64,000 nucleotides of DNA, taken from contig JAKOGH010000812.1 of NCBI GenBank assembly GCA_024811115.1, forward strand, positions 372,001 to 436,000, read 5' to 3'. Below the pieces are notes generated by a model. The model made no database searches and was not told where the DNA came from. It saw only the letters and a list, made by a program, of their open reading frames with translations. Shown here one piece after another: positions 10,418-22,871 of this stretch. Within the stretch, counting starts at the first letter, position 1. The number at the start of each line of letters is the position of its first letter. Source of the stretch: Terana coerulea (lineage: Eukaryota; Basidiomycota; Agaricomycetes; Polyporales; Phanerochaetaceae). The position numbers were made by a program, and so were the translations under genes.

Positions 10418-13400
10418 ATGCTCGCAACTACACCAACCAACGTCTACGTCTCGCACAGGCCTACAAGACGTGATATGAGCCTCTCGCCGACAGCTCGCGC
10501 TCCTGCGACTCACAGAACACCCCAGAGGTTCTCGACAAAGGCGTCTATGCAGTCCTCCCCTATGGCGGGCTCTTCGCCTCTCAAACGACGTGCAGTGCCG
10601 ATGGAACCTATGGACGCAGATGACATCTTTTCGTCTCCGGTATCGGCGTATAGGCCTATGTCGCACAAAGAGAACCCAGTTCGGCGACGGTCGAATCTGT
10701 TTGAGACAGACGATGACGACGCACTCTTCCTTGCGCCGCAATCTCCTGGTCATTCTCGTTCGTTGTTTCCTCCGTCGTCCTCGCCGATGCCACTGCGCAC
10801 GCCTATCAAGAGCACCTCGAACGTGTTTGAGACGCCCGCGCGATCTGCTTTCTCGCAGTTCCCGACCAACTCGCCTTTTCCTTCGTCGTCCACGACAGGT
10901 ACGAAACGCAAACCTGGTTCTATCGCATTTACGACGCCCGAAAGGAAGTGCATGCTCACTCCCTTGAGCACCACGGGCTCGACTTCGGACCTGGGCGACG
11001 GTGAGTCGTTCGGGTTCGAGCGTCTTGCGCCACTCCCTGCGCCGAGTTTCTTGACTCGAACACCGCAAATGAAAGTCGACGCAGATTCGCATCTGCGGCG
11101 CCAGGCCGACTCCATGCGGCGGATGAAGATCAAAGATCGGAATCAGTCGGGCGAGGAGAGTGGATATGACACGGGTGCCGAGGTCCCAGAAGGCGGAGAG
11201 AGGAGGGTGGTGTCTGCGGACGATGCGCCGCCTAGCACGGTGAAAACTAAGACGAGGAGGTCGCCAGGCCTGGCACTTCTGATAGGAAAGAGCTCTGCGA
11301 ACGAAGATGAAGTTGTCGAGTCTATGTCACCCGGTGGTCATGTCAACAAGCGTCGCGCTCGCACGCGGCCGGTTTCCGCTGAACTTTTGGCTGCTACGCC
11401 TGCACCAAGCACTAAGGTATGCTCGTTGGTTTCTCTCCAGTTCTAGTTGCTGAATTGGCATGCAGAACAGGCCATTCCCTACGCCAATATTGAATGCTGT
11501 TCCTACCCCGGCCGCCATTGCTTTTCCGTCGCTATCTACCCTGCGAGATCGCCGCAGCTCAGCCTCTTCCGCAAGCTCGGTTGAAGTCGGTTCCCCTCGA
11601 CGGCGCAACCGGATGACTTCTGGCTCCTCCGCACGCCCTACATCGCCTAAGTCCCGCCGCAAACTTGATCGTCTTACCAGTGTCAGTTCAGCAACGCTAT
11701 TCTTCGGACCCTCCATTCCTCAACCAGAACCTCGGGTGAAGAAAGCCAGTGACGCGATGAGCATCGACGTTCCAACTGGACTCAGCGGGCGGCCGAAGAT
11801 GATTGCTCGCCATAGTTACGGAGGAAGCACGGACGAAGTTCCATGGTACAAGTCAAGTGCCTCGAGCGAGCTTGACGAGGAGGACCTCTTTTTCAGCAGC
11901 CCCTCTCGTCCATCGTCCTTCACGTTTGACCTGTTGAACGACTCGTCAAGTCCGACCACCAAGAGGCAGCGCATGGAGGCTATCGAGAAGCTCCAGAAGA
12001 AGTTCCGTCCTCGCGATTCCGGCATCGTCATTGATGATGACAGCGAAGACGACCTGCACCGCTCTGCGTTCGGCGCCAGCAGCGCGCAGTTATTTGCTAT
12101 GTCAGTACCCCGTCCGTCCGGCTCCCTCAACTCCGTCCAGTCCCAATCTGAGAGCGACGGCGAGGCTCTCGTCACACCTGGTTTCGCACCTGGGCCCGAT
12201 TCTGGCTGGCCGTCTGTCGGAGTCGTGAACCTTGACGAAGAGTCGATTGACTACGACAATCTGGACCCGAACGTCAGCAGCGATGCCTTCATTCTTCGAA
12301 CTCTTGCTTCGGGCTCGAAGCCTTCCGCTCCCAATCCTAGCGAGCCGCACCGTGTACCCGGCACACCGGTCAAGAGGATGAAGACTTCGCATCTCGTCCA
12401 GCGACCGTGGCAAAGCGCTGTCGCGCACAAGATCGGGTTTCCAGAGTTCGATGAGCCAAGGGAAGGCGGCGGCAAGGACAAGAAGGGCAAACCGCGCAAG
12501 AGCTTGCCTGCAGCCTTCCCAGGCTTGAGCATGGGCAGGGACGTGAGGCAGCGGAAGAACGCGATGAGCCTCGTCATCGACACGGAGAACGAGGACGAAG
12601 AAGCTAGTCCCACGACGCGCAAGGAGGCGAAGTACCAAGGGCTGGCGTTAGGCAAGCCACCAGTGCCGCTATTCCACAAGGTGTCGGATCCGAAGTCGAG
12701 AACTCGGTGGCTGATGAGAAGGAGCAGCAGTGGTGCGTTCTCTAGCGGGAGCGAAACGGCCACGTCTCGAAACGCAACGCCCACCCGCCTCCAGGGTAAA
12801 GGTAAGTGCCGCTCTGTGCGCCCGAGTGAGGCTACGTCGCTGATGTCAGGTTTTGTAGATTGGCAGTTGCCACCACTTGCTCAGCAATCTCCGCTATCGA
12901 AGGACATAGAGGACATGCCGTTCAGCCAGGAATCTTCGTCTACTATCTTATCTGGGACTTCCACCTCCACAAACTCCCCGACGATCGAAGCTGTCGCGCG
13001 GCGTTTCCCTAGCCGTCCAGACCTGCACACCAGAGATTCAAGTAGCTCTCCGAAGAAGTCTGCTACTGCGCCTCGCCCGTCTCATCCTCGAGCGTCCATC
13101 TTTCCGGGTTCTGCAATGCGCGGCAGGCTGTCCATTCCGAGTGGCGAAGAGCGACCCGGTCGATTCGAACGAGACTTTGTGGAAATCGATGAGGTCGGTC
13201 GTGGCGAATTTGGGCGGGTTATGAAGGCGCGTTACAAGCAGAGCGCTGCCGTGTTGTTTGCCATTAAGCAGTCCAAGCGATTTGAAGGGGTTAAGCATAG
13301 GTAAGCAGATTATTTCTGTGCGCGCTCAGGAAATCTAACTCGGTGCTCTAGGCAACGTCTCCGAGAGGAGGTCGATACTCTCAAGCATCTCTCTCGAGCG

Positions 13401-14379
13401 GCTTGCTCGGCCGGCTATGGCGACAGTCATCCCAACGTGCTGGGTTACATTGACAGCTGGGAGGAGGACGAAGCCTTGTACATCCAGACGGAGCTCTGTG
13501 AGCTTGGCAACTTCGCACATTTCCTCTGGGAGTATGGCCGCGCTTTCCCCAAGCTCGATGAAGCGCGTGTGTGGAAGATCTTCTCGGAGCTCGGCAGTGT
13601 AAGTATATGTTCTTGACTTACGCTGTCGCAGTTAGCTGATTCATCGTGACAGGGCCTGAACTTCATACACAACGCAGGAGTCATTCACCTCGATCTTAAG
13701 CCGGCAAACATATTCGTCACGAGTGAAGGCCGTTTCAAGATCGGCGACTTCGGCATGGCGTCCCTCTGGCCGCGTCCGGCTCCGAAAGATTCGACGGCAG
13801 GAAATGAACAAGCGTCCTTTGAGCGCGAAGGAGACAAGCTCTACCTCGCACCTGAGGTCCTTCAAGGCAAGTATGGCAAAGCTGCCGACATTTTCAGGTG
13901 AGGTTTAGTGGCGCTATCATCAATCATCTCTGATATCCTTTCGTTCATAGCCTGGGTATGACCATGTTGGAAACGGCAACCAATGTCGTCGTTCCTGATC
14001 AGTGAGTCTTCCTATTGTCGTTCTGCACGTTCACGTTTAATATATTGACCGTCTTTGCAGAGGCGAAGCTTGGCACCGCATCCGTCACGAGGACTTCAGC
14101 CAGATTGAGTTCTCTGACCTGTCGGGCGAATTGGTCCAACTCCTCAAGAGCATGATGCGCAGCGAACCGTCTTTGCGTGTAGATGCAGCTATGGTTTGCG
14201 CTCATCCCGTGGTCGTCCGAGCACGCGCGTCTATGGAAGCTCTCCGTGACGAGTTGGGCCCTGTATTCCAAGCTTCAGCCTTGGCTGGCACTCCCGAGGG
14301 GTGGCTCAACAACATTCTTGGTCACTCTGACGCATGGGACGGCGACGAGGACGACGAGGCCATGGACCTGGGCCTATAG
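10418..14379 (+). CDS. WEE1: Wee1-family inhibitory cell-cycle kinase
   Basis: Wee1 kinases phosphorylate the inhibitory tyrosine of Cdk1 and delay mitosis in the nucleus. Six exons (10418-11416, 11466-13300, 13352-13598, 13653-13897, 13951-14001, 14061-14379) join in frame. With a likely 48-bp in-frame intron near 12802-12849 removed, the protein is 1215 residues. The first 880 residues are low-complexity, Ser/Pro-rich and probably disordered and phosphoregulated. The kinase domain starts near residue 895 with GRGEFGRV, the lysine in [12 protein letters not shown], and ELCELGNF. It has the Wee1-type catalytic loop [17 protein letters not shown], and the Wee1 hallmark [12 protein letters not shown]. 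The start is the first ATG of the open frame after the pyrimidine-rich leader. Because the 48-bp intron is a multiple of three, retention would not break the frame. Confidence 0.9.
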
Positions 14380-15171
14380 CCGAATCCACCAAAATCGCAG
14401 AAATCGGTTATTATTTATATCGGCTGCCTTGCCTTCAGGCATGCGTGCCGGTGTATAGTCTCTTCTCTTGGTATAATTGGGATGTATCACAAGTTCTCTT
14501 TCTTGCCTCTTGGTACACCGTCACTGCAGCATTGGGCTTCCTGTGTCATTTTCCTCGCCACGCCCCGGCTTCTCTTGGTTCTTTCTGGGCCCGGCACCTC
14601 TTGTTTTTCATGCTCTTGATTACCCCGGGCATCCGCCGTTTCGTCATCGTCGCATCACCCAGTAATATCGATTCTACGACATGTCACGCCCTAATCGTCG
14701 CTGTACTCGCACTCGCACCATCACGCCTCATCGACATCATTCCCGTTCCTGTACAAACCTTCCATGGTCGACCACGTTCCATCCTCATCGCACGCCATGA
14801 CACTTCAATGACCCTGTTCAACATGACTTTTCTCAGTACACTAGCATTCAACGACACTTATGCTTCTTTATTCCCCATGTCCGTTTCCTCTCATAACACT
14901 TGTTTTGTCGCTACACCTCCTTCTGTTGGTCATGTTACTCCAATCGTACCTTTGCCTCTGTAGTTAGAGCCTCCGCGGTTTACTTGGTCCCATCGTCGCA
15001 GTCAGCCATCCTCGTTCTCGTCCATAGCACATCCCACAACGCACATCGCTCTATGTTTACGCCAAGTCCGCTTAGTACAGAATCTCACGTATGCAACGAA
15101 TTCGAATATGATAGCTTTGCTTGTTTGCAGCATCGACAGCGACTGTCCAAGGGATGATGTACATGTAGAAT
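14380..15171. other. Shared 3' region of WEE1 and the MBL-fold gene
   Basis: This is sequence between convergent genes. Long frames (for example 14334-14963) overlap the WEE1 end in another frame and read like pyrimidine-rich 3' UTR, not protein. No other feature was seen. Confidence 0.5.
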
Positions 15172-16229
15172 TTAAGCCGTAGCAGCCCTCCTACTCCGCC
15201 TCCTCTCGATTTCGGCAACCACCCACTCCCGTAGATCCGTCGGCGCAAATGGGATCTCCTCCTTCCTCTCACTCTCATGAGCCAGAATGACGATGACATT
15301 ATCGTACAGCTTGTTCAGCCGGGCGAGTCGCTGCGCCGTCGCCCGCGCCGTCACGATGTCCGCGTGGTTCTCCTCGCTCAGCTCGCGGACACCGGGCGCG
15401 TAGCAGAGCCGGTTGTGGCACGTGTCGCCCGCGAGCAGCACGAAGCTGTTCGGCGCGACGCGGACGGCGGCCGCGAGGTGCCCAGGCATGTGGCCCGGGC
15501 GAGTCGACGAGGTACAGCGCGCCGTCGCCGTAGAAGTCGACCGCGCGCTCGTAGGTCGCGAACGGGGAGAGCACAGTGTGACCTGCGTCGTCAGAGAAGT
15601 CGACGAAGGTGACCTTGCTGCTGGCGGGCATGGCGTGGATCCGGCTCGCGGGGTTCGTGGGGTAGGCGTCCTCCAACAAAGCTTTGCCTCCCGCGCCGAG
15701 GACGATTTCCGCGGCGGTGAAAGGTGTGGGGTCGCCCGTATGGTCCCAGTGCAGATGACTGACGCATTTAGTAGTGCAAGGGACATAACTTAGAAGCGAG
15801 GCGACACACCTGTAGAAGATTGTGTTGATCTCGCTTGGGCTGATATTTTCCTTGCTCAGAAGGTCGACGATGTCTTCATCGCAGTACGGCTTGAACTCCT
15901 CCAAAGTGGAATCGTTTGAGGGCGGGTAGCCCTTGGCGTGCTGCGCTCTGATAATTAGCTCTATATCTAGCCACGCTGAATGCTTTCGTCCTCACTTTCC
16001 GAAGCCCGAGGTCAAACAGTGCTCTGCCGCGTGTGGGGTGGGTGAGCGAGAACGCGAGGAACGGGATGTCCGAGCCGACCGAGATGGGTTCGTGAATAGA
16101 GTCTTGGAACACCTCTCTGTAGGGAAGCCATAAACCGCCGACAAGGAGCGCTTTCACGGATATGTAAGTCTGGTTTTCGGAGTCAGGAGGCAGTGGGCTC
16201 CCGCCGGATGCTTGAGATGTAGAGGTCAT
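15172..16229 (-). CDS. Metallo-beta-lactamase fold hydrolase (lactonase-like)
   Basis: This is a soluble MBL-fold metal hydrolase; the substrate is not known, and quorum-lactonase-like enzymes are the nearest look-alikes. Three exons (15996-16229, 15810-15940, 15172-15758) are separated by introns 15941-15995 and 15759-15809. Metal ligands are visible: HLHWDH (HxHxDH), the histidine in SPGHMPGHLA, the aspartate in LLAGDTCHN and the late histidine in VILAHESE. The summed exons are 952 bp, one base more than a multiple of three. The extra base lies in the CCCGGG run around 15493-15500, between LYLVDSPG and HMPGHLAAAV. One base fewer gives an uninterrupted protein of 316 residues, so an assembly error is likely. 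Confidence 0.82.
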
Positions 16230-19200
16230 GATGAACGTGGAGGATAAGAGGGCACTCGTCCCAGCCTCCTATTATATGGAGCGAGCCATACTCTTTGATG
16301 CGTCATTTGACCTGCTTAGTTTCCCATGGGAACCAAACCAGCCTGGCTTGAGTCGCTCGAGTCATGCACCATACCCGACTTGGCGGGATATATCAGATAG
16401 CGTTATCGTAGAGGCGTGCAAACGATCATGCGCGAGGTGAGACATGTCGAAAGAACTGAATTTGTGCAGTTCGCATGCCGGGAGCTATTGAAGATGCTGG
16501 CGTTGTGAGACCACAGGAGGGTCCGACGTGGGAGCGACAAGCATGTACTTCCGCATCGGGGAGCCAGAACCTTGGTGGCGTTCTCCACGTGTGCTCCGCT
16601 GGTCGGCAACCAACGACTCAAGCGCGGCACTGATATTGCCACTGGCATGCGTACCATTAATATTATGCAAAGCGCAGCCCGAATGTCGCTCGCCACAGAG
16701 CTTTATTGGAGGCCCAGAATATTTAAATAGAAAGGCAGTCATGGGTACAGGTGTCTACGTGTAGTGGGTGGTCTAAACTGCGTATCTTTAGCTGTCAGAA
16801 AAGAGTGGAAAATTTGCTTACATCACCTTGCATTAGTGCAAGGGCGATACCTTCATATTTTGCTGAGGGCTCCATCTCTCGTGCCAATATGTTGTCCTTC
16901 GACACCGCCACATTACTCCGGACATACTGGCAAGGCTGCTTACTGGCCTCATAGCTAATTCTTAAATTTTATATTCCTCTTCCATATGACAAGTATTCGG
17001 CACAAGTAGCATGCCTTACACAGTGAAAGATGAGCGTTATGTGCAAATATACGCCGAGCGGGAAACAGTTTTCAGAGTCTCCCACGCCCATAGGGCGCAT
17101 CAACTGATGCGTAAACTGGGATAGCGCCCAAAACGCAACTTGGTGCCGGCGACGGTGTATTTGGCAATGACTGAGCAGCGCAAGTTCTTTGTATAAGTAC
17201 ATGTTGGTTCGTGTTTGGTATATACTGACATGGATCGAGCCCGGCATGATTCTCGCAAGGTGGATTCATAGACGTAGATGTACTTACATGTGCAACGTCG
17301 CCTGCTGCCCTGTTGTAGATACTTACCTATTTATTACCTATCCTGCCTGGTAGCTGATGCTTGTTAGGCCTTGGTTGCCGAGAGCCTACAGAGGCTCATC
17401 AGAAGCTCTGCGTCATGAACACGGGCCGGAAGGCACTGGGCGGTCTTGGGGGCAACTAAGCGTATGCTGGCTGAGACGGCTCATGGTATGGGTGTCGACA
17501 AGTCAAACTAATCTAAAGTCCATACAGTTTGACTCACTGTTTGGTTGTCTGCCTGAGGGAGGCTAATTTACGGTCGAGCATGCGTCCGTCAGTCTTCTCT
17601 AGAACGCTCGCGGCCGCGCAGCCCCCTCCTTTGCATTGCTCGCCTGCTGCCAGACACAGTCCCTCGGCGTACCGCAAGGACGAACCTGTGATTCCCTGAG
17701 GAGGACCCAGACTGTTGCCGTCAGCTATCGCCCTTCTGGCTCGGGAACGGACGAGCAATTTCAGAGTATTCCGCTCAGGCCATAGCGGCGAGCCTAAGGG
17801 CGGCCATCTGAATGTGGAAATGCCAGTCGTAGAGCTGAACCTGGTGGAAAGCATATAACAGGTATAAATATAACTCCATGTCACACGAATATCAGATAAG
17901 TAGTACGACGTACCGAGCATTGCAACGTGCATTTGAAGGCCGTGACTTGGGCACGCAACCATTGCGCAAACGAAAGCAGGCTTGCGACATCGTGAGCCTA
18001 TTAGAGCCCAGCGTTCCTCTGCCTACTCCTATAGGCTCTGTCGGGCGTGGCCAATAGCAACATGCTGCTGTTAGAGACGCCGACGCCTGGGTATTGTCAC
18101 CACTGTAATTTGCGAACGCATCGTGTTGGCTGCGGGATGACGTACAAAACATGGGAGGCAGAGGACAAAATGCACGGTATTGGCTGCAGAGCGGCGATCC
18201 TCTTCAACGATAAGCATCTGCTCACGCTTGGCTCACACCTTCGTATACCGCCAGGCCTAGAAACCGACGCCTCTTCTCACCCGTAAGGCCTATTCTCGGA
18301 AATCGTGTTCGCAGGGGCAGCGGTCATCTGAGGGTTGGGTGATGTTGCATTAGCGGACGAGCTTCTGTCGTACAGCGTCCGGCTCTCCTCCGCGGAGCCA
18401 GAGATGGATTCGCCTTGTATGAGCGTGCAGTACTCACGTCATTGTCCAACGAGGGATGTAGAAAACCGCGCAAGGGTCGACAAGCCTTTCGCACGATTTT
18501 AACGGACGGAACGGGGTCATGCACCACCAGACCGTATGGACTTTGGGCGTACTTACCTCTCAGAAGGTGCTCTCTGCGACGTCTGCGTCCGCCTTGCGTT
18601 GGATCTCATCAACAGCGGCAGTTCCCTGTCTACGTGCTCGTCTCCACGAAGCGAACGTCAGTCGGCCATCATAAAATTCCTGCGTTGGTCGCCAGCGGGC
18701 GGATGGACGATGTCTGAAGATGTCATGAATGAATGAGAAGGCGGCTGATGTTGAGGTGAGAGAATCGAACGGATGAGGAGGCCTCGGTAGGTCAGAAGGT
18801 TCCAGCGGTGAGAACCAGCGAGGGCGGCGCATTCAGATGACTTCGCGTATGGCTTGGGGGCATGAGATTCTGCTTGCAGCTTTGCGCAGTGTGAGCGACG
18901 GAACAGCGCACAGAAGGTCGTCGTTTACGGCAAAGAAAATGGCGAGATAAATGTTAGTCGAAGTTCACGAGCTGAACTCAATCGAGTTTCCCACGCTCCC
19001 GCCTGCATACGAGCCCATCCCTCTCATCCGTCTGGCTTTTGACTCCGTCCTTCATCTTCCGCACAGAACGGCGACCAGCCTCTTGTCGACGACGAGCTCA
19101 AAACCTTGACTCCCCCGACGAGGCACTGCTGGCGCTGTTCGTCCCTTGATTTCTGCGCTTATTGCCTCCGCGCACAAGCTCCCGCCAGCGGTTACCGACT

Positions 19201-19921
19201 CTCGCGGTCCTTGTATTCTACCTCTCGCACCAGTGTCTAGTCCGTGTCAGATCTGCCATATACCCTGCCCTCCAGCCGGGCGCACCGTTCAACACGCCCG
19301 TTGGTCCCACCCGCAGTCGTCATCAGCCCCTCTTTCTCGCCGGAGCCCCTTCGAGCGTTCATAGCCCTCAAGACAATTTTTTCTCGCGACCGACGCACCG
19401 TCTAGCCCGACGAAGACGTGCCCGTCGACGCCTGATATCGTCTCTGGCAGTTTGAGTCTGCTCAACGCGCGCGTGGGTGTATTTGGGATCCTGGGTATCG
19501 GTGAGTCCCACGCTTTAGTCTTCGATATCGCCCCGTCGCCTTCGTCGTCGTTCCGTGATCCCTGAATACAGCGGTCGCCACTGTTACTGTCCGTCTGCAT
19601 TGACGGTACCCACCCTCTGCGGTCGTTACGGGCGACCTGTCCCCTCGACTCTGGCGCACAGACGTTGTCACAGACGACCACATACGGCCCTCATAGTCTA
19701 CGACCCCCTCTCTGTGTCTTCCCACTAGTCCTTGCAGTTGCTTATACGCTACACTTCGCAGCGCAATCTTTCCCTTTTCGCCGGGAGTTCAGGCAGGCCA
19801 ACTCCGTCTACGATACTCGGATATTCAGACCACATTCGCATATTTATCCCTTTCACTTGCTCTATTCCTCTGACCACAGGACTCTCCTTTCCTTACATTC
19901 TCCGATCACCACACTGCCGCA
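16230..19921. other. 3.7-kb gene-free stretch upstream of the homeodomain gene
   Basis: Frames on both strands are short and overlapping, and none shows a recognisable domain or consistent splicing. The last ~800 bases (19,100-19,920) are strongly pyrimidine-rich and may be a long, possibly spliced 5' leader of the homeodomain gene. A near-palindrome GCGCATCAACTGATGCG lies at 17095-17111 and resembles the palindrome upstream of the FunK1 kinases. Confidence 0.5.
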
Positions 19922-22871
19922 ATGGCAGTCATCAATAACGGGCAAGACAATTTGTATCCCCGCCCACCTTCCCTCTATCCTTCACCACATATGAACAACT
20001 CTCATTCAGGCTACGGTGCTGCCTCGGCCCAGCCACACCACGATGGGTATGGATCCAGCATGGATCCCAGACACCATTTGCATCAGCAAGACCCAAGAGA
20101 ACAATCTACGACTTGCGTACCTTCCCTCATTCCGCCAGGTATTGACCCAGCGCAAGTGGATATGCGGACCTTCTACCCGTACGTCTCCTGTCTTGTCTCC
20201 GTTTGGCACAGTGATGTATCTCGCACCAAGATACCAACCGAATGAGGTCAAGCATCGTAAGCGTACTACGCGCCCTCAGCTGAAGGTGCTCGAGGATGTG
20301 TACAAGTACGACACGAAGCCAAATGCGAACCTGCGGAAGAAGTTGGCAGATGAGCTGGGCATGACGCCGAGAGGGGTCCAGGTACGCACTGTGTATTTTC
20401 CGGTGATTTTAACTGGGCTTACGCGATGGGTTCAGGTTTGGTTTCAGAATCGTCGAGCTAAGCAGAAAAATATCGACCGCAAGCGCGATTTGGCAGTCGA
20501 GGGGGCCCCGCAGCGACGAAGCAGCAGCTGGATTTCGGCGCAGGGCCTTCGGGCGTGTCGTCGCCCGCTATCGACTCATCCGACCTTGCCAACGGGTCGG
20601 AAGCATCTTCCCTCTCGCCGTGGGTCTGGTTCGCCCGACGCGATGGACACACCGGACACTCCATCGCCCTCTTCGTCGCCAATCGTCGTTCCACGCATAA
20701 GCGCCTCCGATGATTCGGCATATGAACAGTCGCCCTTCATGCAGTCGCCTTCCATGGGAGAAGACTCAAGCTACTTGCTTGGTCCGACGTCGCGCTCGGC
20801 CGCCGACCTTCTTGCACAGCGGCGGCCCTCGCTGCCGATTCTCTCCATCTCGCCCAGCGCGTCGTCGCCCAACCCACCACCCGCGCGCGCCCCGCGTGCA
20901 AGCATACATGGCGGCGGCAGCGGCGGCCTGCTTTCTGTCTCGCATGGGCAGGTGCCACACGGCTTCGACCCAGCCCTGCGCCGCCGCAGCGTCGACAACA
21001 ACATGAAGCGCCTCGGCTTGCACCCGTATGCGCACCTCGCGCGGGGGACGAACGATCGGTTCTACGGCTCGCATATACCCAAGTCTGTGCACATGCACGA
21101 GGGCCCAGGGCGGCTGGACGGCATCCCTGGTGGCCTAGGACCGAGCAGGATGGGCCTTGGGCTGCGCCATGGCTCGAGCCCACACATCCTGCAGAGCGCT
21201 ATGGGTGGGGAGCACGGCGGATACGCGCCCGGAAGCATGCCGCCGCCCGACGCGCCGCGCCACAGCCTCACGCACAAGCAGTCGCTGCCCGCGTTCCCAG
21301 AGCACACGCGCAATGCCGGCGCGCTGCCACGCTCGCTCTCTTCGGGTGCGATGCTGTTCACGGACCCCTTCGCAGCCGCCGCGGCGCCACCGGCATTTGC
21401 GTTCGATACTACACCAGTCTCGCCACTCACCGGTACGCACCCGCCCGCTTCGCCCAGTGCGGCCTCGCCGCCGCCGATCTCGCACTCGCTCGTCCACCAC
21501 GGAGGCCACGGGATGTATGTGCCGTCGCGCATGGTGGAGCCGCCCGTCGCGGGCCCGCTGCCTGAGCCGTCCTTCGTCTTCGGCTTGCCTTCGAATCCCT
21601 CCTCGAGCTCTTCATCCGCCTCTTCTTCGCCACCATCTGACCACTCGACGATCGTTGGTGTGGCACCATCGCGCCGCGGCTCAGCCGGTTCGGCGGGCGG
21701 CGCGGGCGCGGACGACGAGGGCGACGACACGAGCGCGGGCTCATCCGCGTACGACCCGCTCTCGCGCTTTGGCTCGTTCGCGAGCGTGGGCAGCGAGAGC
21801 AGCTGGACGAGCGCGTACTGGAGCGACGCCGGGTCGCAGGGCGCCAAGCCGGATGGCACATTGGAGGCCCCGGATGGGTTCGACCCCGCACGCAGGGGCA
21901 GTTTGTGAGTGCCTTCTTCCTCCTTGCTGATGTGTTCTGTCTTTATATGCTAGTCACCATACGCGAGCCTCGATCTCGCTTGTTACTATTTGTTTTTGTC
22001 TCGTTTAATTGCGTCGCTTAATAATGGACGGCGCTAAGCCATAAATTGCTCGATTGCTGACCGGCTTTCGCAGTGCTTCGACATACCTCCCCGGTCTGCT
22101 GGGCGCACTGGATGTCGCAGATTCGGGCACGCCGCAACCTCCCGCCTTCGTGCACGACGGCGCCCCCGACACGCACGAGCCGGCGCACAGCATGCCGCAT
22201 GTGTACCAGGACAAGCAGGACGGCTACGCGCACGGCCAATATGCCACCTCAGACGGCAGCTATGCAACGCATGAGGCACATGCGGGGTACTCTACCGTGG
22301 GCCACGATGCGTATGTCACCTCTTACACCGCATCAGGGAGTATGGACAAAAGCGGGCCCGCGATTGGGCGTGTCGAGCCATCTGCGATACCGCAGTCGCA
22401 CTCGAGTGAGCTCGCGTACGCTCTACACCCTCCCGGAAGCGTGGTAAGTCCCTCATTTAGGTGGCTATATGCGCATATACTCATGTACTCCAGCAAACCA
22501 CGAACCAACACCACTATCAGCTCCAGCTCACGTACCCCTGCGACGCCGGCCAAGGCAACGCACACGCGCCAATGGGCGTCGAGCATCCAACGTTCGATGC
22601 CTCCGCCGGGAAGGCCGCGCACTACGGCGGCGACGCGTACGAGGCGCCGGCCGTGTATGGCGGGTACTCGCCCGAGCCCGCGCAGGCGACGTACCCCGGC
22701 GAGCCGCAGCCCACGTATGCGGGCCAGCAGACAGCCGAGTACGACTACGGCCTGTACGCGGGCGCGCCAGTGTACGACAACGGCGCGGTCGACCTCGGCT
22801 CGATGTGTGTGCCGGCGTCGATGACGGTCGACGGCGTGCACCTCGGCGACTACGGCCAGCAATACACGTAG
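19922..22871 (+). CDS. Homeodomain transcription factor
   Basis: This is a nuclear sequence-specific DNA-binding protein. Five exons (19922-20178, 20231-20381, 20436-21904, 22074-22443, 22494-22871) join in frame to 874 residues. The homeodomain (about residues 85-145) reads KRTTRPQLKVLEDVYKYD, then NLRKKLADELGMTPRGVQ and VWFQNRRAKQKN, with the recognition helix split by an intron after GVQ. The remaining 700 residues are low-complexity, rich in Ser, Pro, His and Gly, with a tyrosine-rich C-terminal tail. It resembles the homeodomain regulators of mushroom development (Hom1/Hom2 class), but I cannot assign which. It is not the mating-type HD1/HD2 pair, since no divergent partner is present. 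Between about 20505 and 20635 a different frame (QQLDFGAGPSGVSSPAIDSS) looks more protein-like, suggesting two compensating single-base errors. Confidence 0.85.

Noticed and set aside
10343..11092. 249-codon minus-strand frame opposite WEE1 exon 1
   Set aside because: It is arginine-rich and repetitive, as expected from the complement of a Ser/Pro-rich coding strand; the plus strand has splice sites and a start leading to a real kinase.
14334..14963. 209-codon plus frame after WEE1
   Set aside because: It overlaps the WEE1 terminus in another frame and continues into pyrimidine-rich 3' UTR; no recognisable protein features.
16751..17566. Several 60-70 codon frames near 17 kb
   Set aside because: Short, overlapping on both strands, and without coding signature or splice partners.
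21062..21859. 265-codon minus-strand frame opposite the homeodomain gene
   Set aside because: It is the antisense of GC-rich low-complexity coding sequence; no domain and no plausible start context.
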